In this document: in pieces, positions 62,404 through 64,000 of the stretch
Layout of the letters: every line of letters begins with the position of its first letter
Numbering within the stretch: the stretch's first letter is position 1
Assembly (NCBI GenBank): GCA_910578985.1
Contig: CAJTSF010000002.1
Span: 1-64,000, forward strand
Source of the DNA: an uncultured Odoribacter sp.
GTDB lineage: Bacteria > Bacteroidota > Bacteroidia > Bacteroidales > Marinifilaceae
Length of the DNA: 64,000 nt
Direction of reading: 5' to 3'
Made by a program: the position numbers and the translations under genes
Notes under the pieces: generated by a model
What the model saw: the letters and a program-made list of their open reading frames with translations, nothing else
Databases searched by the model: none
What the model was told of the DNA's origin: nothing

Positions 62404-63747
62404 ATGAAAAAGTACCTATGGTTATCGGTTTCGTTGGTGTTATGCAGCACGGCGTTCGCCCAAAAAAATGTGGTGGACAAGATTGTGGCTATCGTTGGCG
62501 AGGAGATTATTTTGAAATCGGATATTGAAAACGCTTACCTACAGGAGCAGGGGCAGGGACTGGTGTCCTCCTCCGCCGACTACCGAACGGAATTGCTGGA
62601 AAGGCAACTGGTACAGAAGCTGTTGATGGCACAAGCACAAATCGACAGTATCTTCGTGACAGAGGATCAGGTGGAGAATGCCGTGGAGCGGCAAATCGAG
62701 TTCTTTATCGGCAATGCCGGTTCGAAAGAACGCCTGGAAGCCTATTTCGGGAAGCCGATAGAGGAAATCAAGGACGATATGCGCGCGCCTTTCCGGGAAC
62801 GGTTGATTACGGAACAGATGCAGCAGAAAATCGTGGAGAAGATACGCATCACCCCCTCCGAAGTGAGGAGCTATTTCAAGAAGTTGCCGAAGGACAGCCT
62901 GCCGGAAATGCCGGACCGTTATGAGTTGCAGCAGATTGTACTCCGTCCCCGCATCAGCGACGCGGAAAAAGAACGCATCCGGGAGCGCCTGCGCGAATTT
63001 CGGGAACAAATCCTGAACGGGGAGAAAACGTTCAACACGCTGGCGGTGCTCTATTCGGAAGACCCGCAATCGGCAGTCCGGGGCGGAGAATTGGGATATA
63101 TTCCTCGCAACCAGTTGGATCCTGCCTTTGCGGAAGCGGCATTCAACCTGAAGCTAGGAAGGATTTCGAAAATTGTGGAATCCGAGTTCGGCTTCCATAT
63201 CATCCAACTCATCGACCGGCAAGGAGATAAAATCAATGTGCGCCACATCCTGCTGCAACCGAAGATAGCCGATGAGGAGAAAGAGGAGGCGTTGCACCAT
63301 CTGGATACCATCCGCCGGTATATTGTGGACGGCAAAATGACTTTCGAGGAGGCGGCAGCTTATTTCTCTTCCGACAAGAAGACCCTGAACAACGGCGGCC
63401 TGGTGGCAGACCCGCAGACGGCGGATTCACGGATTGCCCGCGCCAATATTCCTGGAGAGACAGCACGGGAAATCAACAAGCTGAAAGTGGGGGAAATATC
63501 CATGCCTTTCGTCTCCCACTCGGAAAGAGGACAGGAGGAATATAAAATCGTCAAAGTGAAGGCGTTTTATCCCCGTCATCAGGCAAACTTGGAAGAGGAC
63601 TGGCAGAATTTCGAACTGATGCTGACCGAGGAGAAACAGATGAGCAAATTGGAAAAGTGGATCAAGGAGAAGCAAGCCAACACATACATCCACATCGATG
63701 AGGAGTACCGCAACGGGAAATTCAGATACGACGGGTGGATAAAATAA
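62404..63747 (+). CDS. surA: SurA-type peptidyl-prolyl isomerase
   Basis: A 447-residue periplasmic chaperone. It has a signal peptide (MKKYLWLSVSLVLCSTAFAQ), an N-terminal helical chaperone domain (about 25-170), and two parvulin domains: RYELQQIVLRP to FGFHIIQLIDRQ and INVRHILLQPK to YKIVKVKAFYP. It keeps outer-membrane proteins soluble on the way to BamA. The C-terminal segment closes the chaperone core. It is 12 nt after the lipoprotein gene. Confidence 0.9.
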   Translation: MKKYLWLSVSLVLCSTAFAQKNVVDKIVAIVGEEIILKSDIENAYLQEQGQGLVSSSADYRTELLERQLVQKLLMAQAQIDSIFVTEDQVENAVERQIEFFIGNAGSKERLEAYFGKPIEEIKDDMRAPFRERLITEQMQQKIVEKIRITPSEVRSYFKKLPKDSLPEMPDRYELQQIVLRPRISDAEKERIRERLREFREQILNGEKTFNTLAVLYSEDPQSAVRGGELGYIPRNQLDPAFAEAAFNLKLGRISKIVESEFGFHIIQLIDRQGDKINVRHILLQPKIADEEKEEALHHLDTIRRYIVDGKMTFEEAAAYFSSDKKTLNNGGLVADPQTADSRIARANIPGETAREINKLKVGEISMPFVSHSERGQEEYKIVKVKAFYPRHQANLEEDWQNFELMLTEEKQMSKLEKWIKEKQANTYIHIDEEYRNGKFRYDGWIK

Positions 63748-63766
63748 CAGATATCAAGTAAGTGTC

Positions 63767-64000
63767 ATGGAAGAGCAAACGAAACAAATCGACCGACTGA
63801 AGGAAACATACGGACGTCTGAAACAGGAGATTTCGCGCAAGATTGTCGGTCAGGATAAGGTGATTGATAAAATACTGGTGTCCATTTTCAGCAATGGACA
63901 CTGCCTTTTAATCGGCGTGCCGGGATTGGCAAAGACCCTGATGGTTACTGCCGTTTCCGAAGTGCTGGACCTGAAGTATAATCGTATACAATTCACGCCC
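63767..64000 (+). CDS. MoxR-family AAA+ ATPase (cut by the window end)
   Basis: The first 78 codons of a MoxR-type ATPase, running off the window. Walker A is visible in LLIGVPGLAKTLMVTA, preceded by SRKIVGQDKVIDKIL, the typical MoxR start. These ATPases help mature proteins with VWA domains. It starts 19 nt after the SurA-type gene, so it may be in the same unit. Confidence 0.88.
   Translation, partial: MEEQTKQIDRLKETYGRLKQEISRKIVGQDKVIDKILVSIFSNGHCLLIGVPGLAKTLMVTAVSEVLDLKYNRIQFTP

Overview
The window is an ordinary chromosomal segment of a member of the Bacteroidales (phylum Bacteroidota), most likely a gut commensal. The evidence is: promoters that repeatedly match the Bacteroides -7 box TAnnTTTG; surface lipoproteins with acidic residues directly after the lipobox cysteine; a BtuB/BtuG vitamin B12 uptake locus; an S46 dipeptidyl-peptidase of the DPP11 type; the purH-mreBCD-pbp2-rodA gene order; and a GyrA with a Bacteroidota-type sequence. 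I cannot fix the genus. I see no phage, insertion sequence, integrase, CRISPR array, tRNA or rRNA.

Layout. 0.1-3.5 kb (minus strand): butyrate kinase, a serine hydrolase and a class IV aminotransferase. 3.6-8.2 kb (plus): an operon of a small HEPN-like protein, a DUF2520 Rossmann protein, a KdsC-type Kdo-8-phosphate phosphatase, Maf and DPP11. 8.25-8.41 kb: an intergenic element built of 11-nt units with inverted symmetry. 9.1-17.7 kb (plus): a cobalamin riboswitch with a terminator, then four surface lipoproteins (DUF4465, PKD-like, leucine-rich-like, BtuG-like propeller) and a BtuB-type TonB-dependent receptor. 17.7-20.4 kb (minus): a QueD/PTPS-like enzyme and a Pit phosphate transporter. 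20.5-25.4 kb (plus): bioB-bioA-bioF-bioG-bioC. 25.4-28.4 kb (minus): ftcD and hutI. 28.5-35.7 kb (minus): purH, mreB, mreC, mreD, pbp2 and rodA. 35.8-36.7 kb: two divergent small genes. 36.7-39.3 kb: aminopeptidase P and an Xre-type regulator behind an array of TTACAWWTGTAA palindromes. 39.3-43.8 kb (minus): uvrA-pyrK-pyrD. 43.9-45.0 kb (minus): rpsF-rpsR-rplI. 45.1-53.5 kb (minus): mltG, a nucleoid-associated protein, a DUF3078-like protein, a short-chain dehydrogenase, a TPR protein and gyrA. 53.6-58.1 kb: an MBL-fold hydrolase, an RsmI-like methyltransferase, a flavodoxin/ferredoxin protein, then an unknown protein and a glycosyltransferase behind a second 11-nt-unit element. 58.2-64.0 kb: rubrerythrin, superoxide dismutase, RecQ, a SurA-like pair and the start of a MoxR ATPase.

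How the genes work together. Most of the window is core biology: cell elongation, peptidoglycan, pyrimidine and purine synthesis, DNA topology and repair, outer-membrane protein folding and oxidative defence. The strongest accessory system is the riboswitch-controlled B12 acquisition locus, in which a BtuB-BtuG pair is accompanied by three further surface lipoproteins of unclear role and by no inner-membrane BtuFCD genes. The biotin operon is complete from pimeloyl-ACP onward except that bioD is absent here.

The least explained signals are non-coding: two unrelated-looking intergenic elements that share an 11-nt periodicity with inverted symmetry, a cluster of palindromic operators before the Xre regulator, and a tandem palindrome before the short-chain dehydrogenase. 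Several starts were moved from the longest open frame to an internal ATG, on the evidence of signal peptides, neighbouring stops or promoter position.
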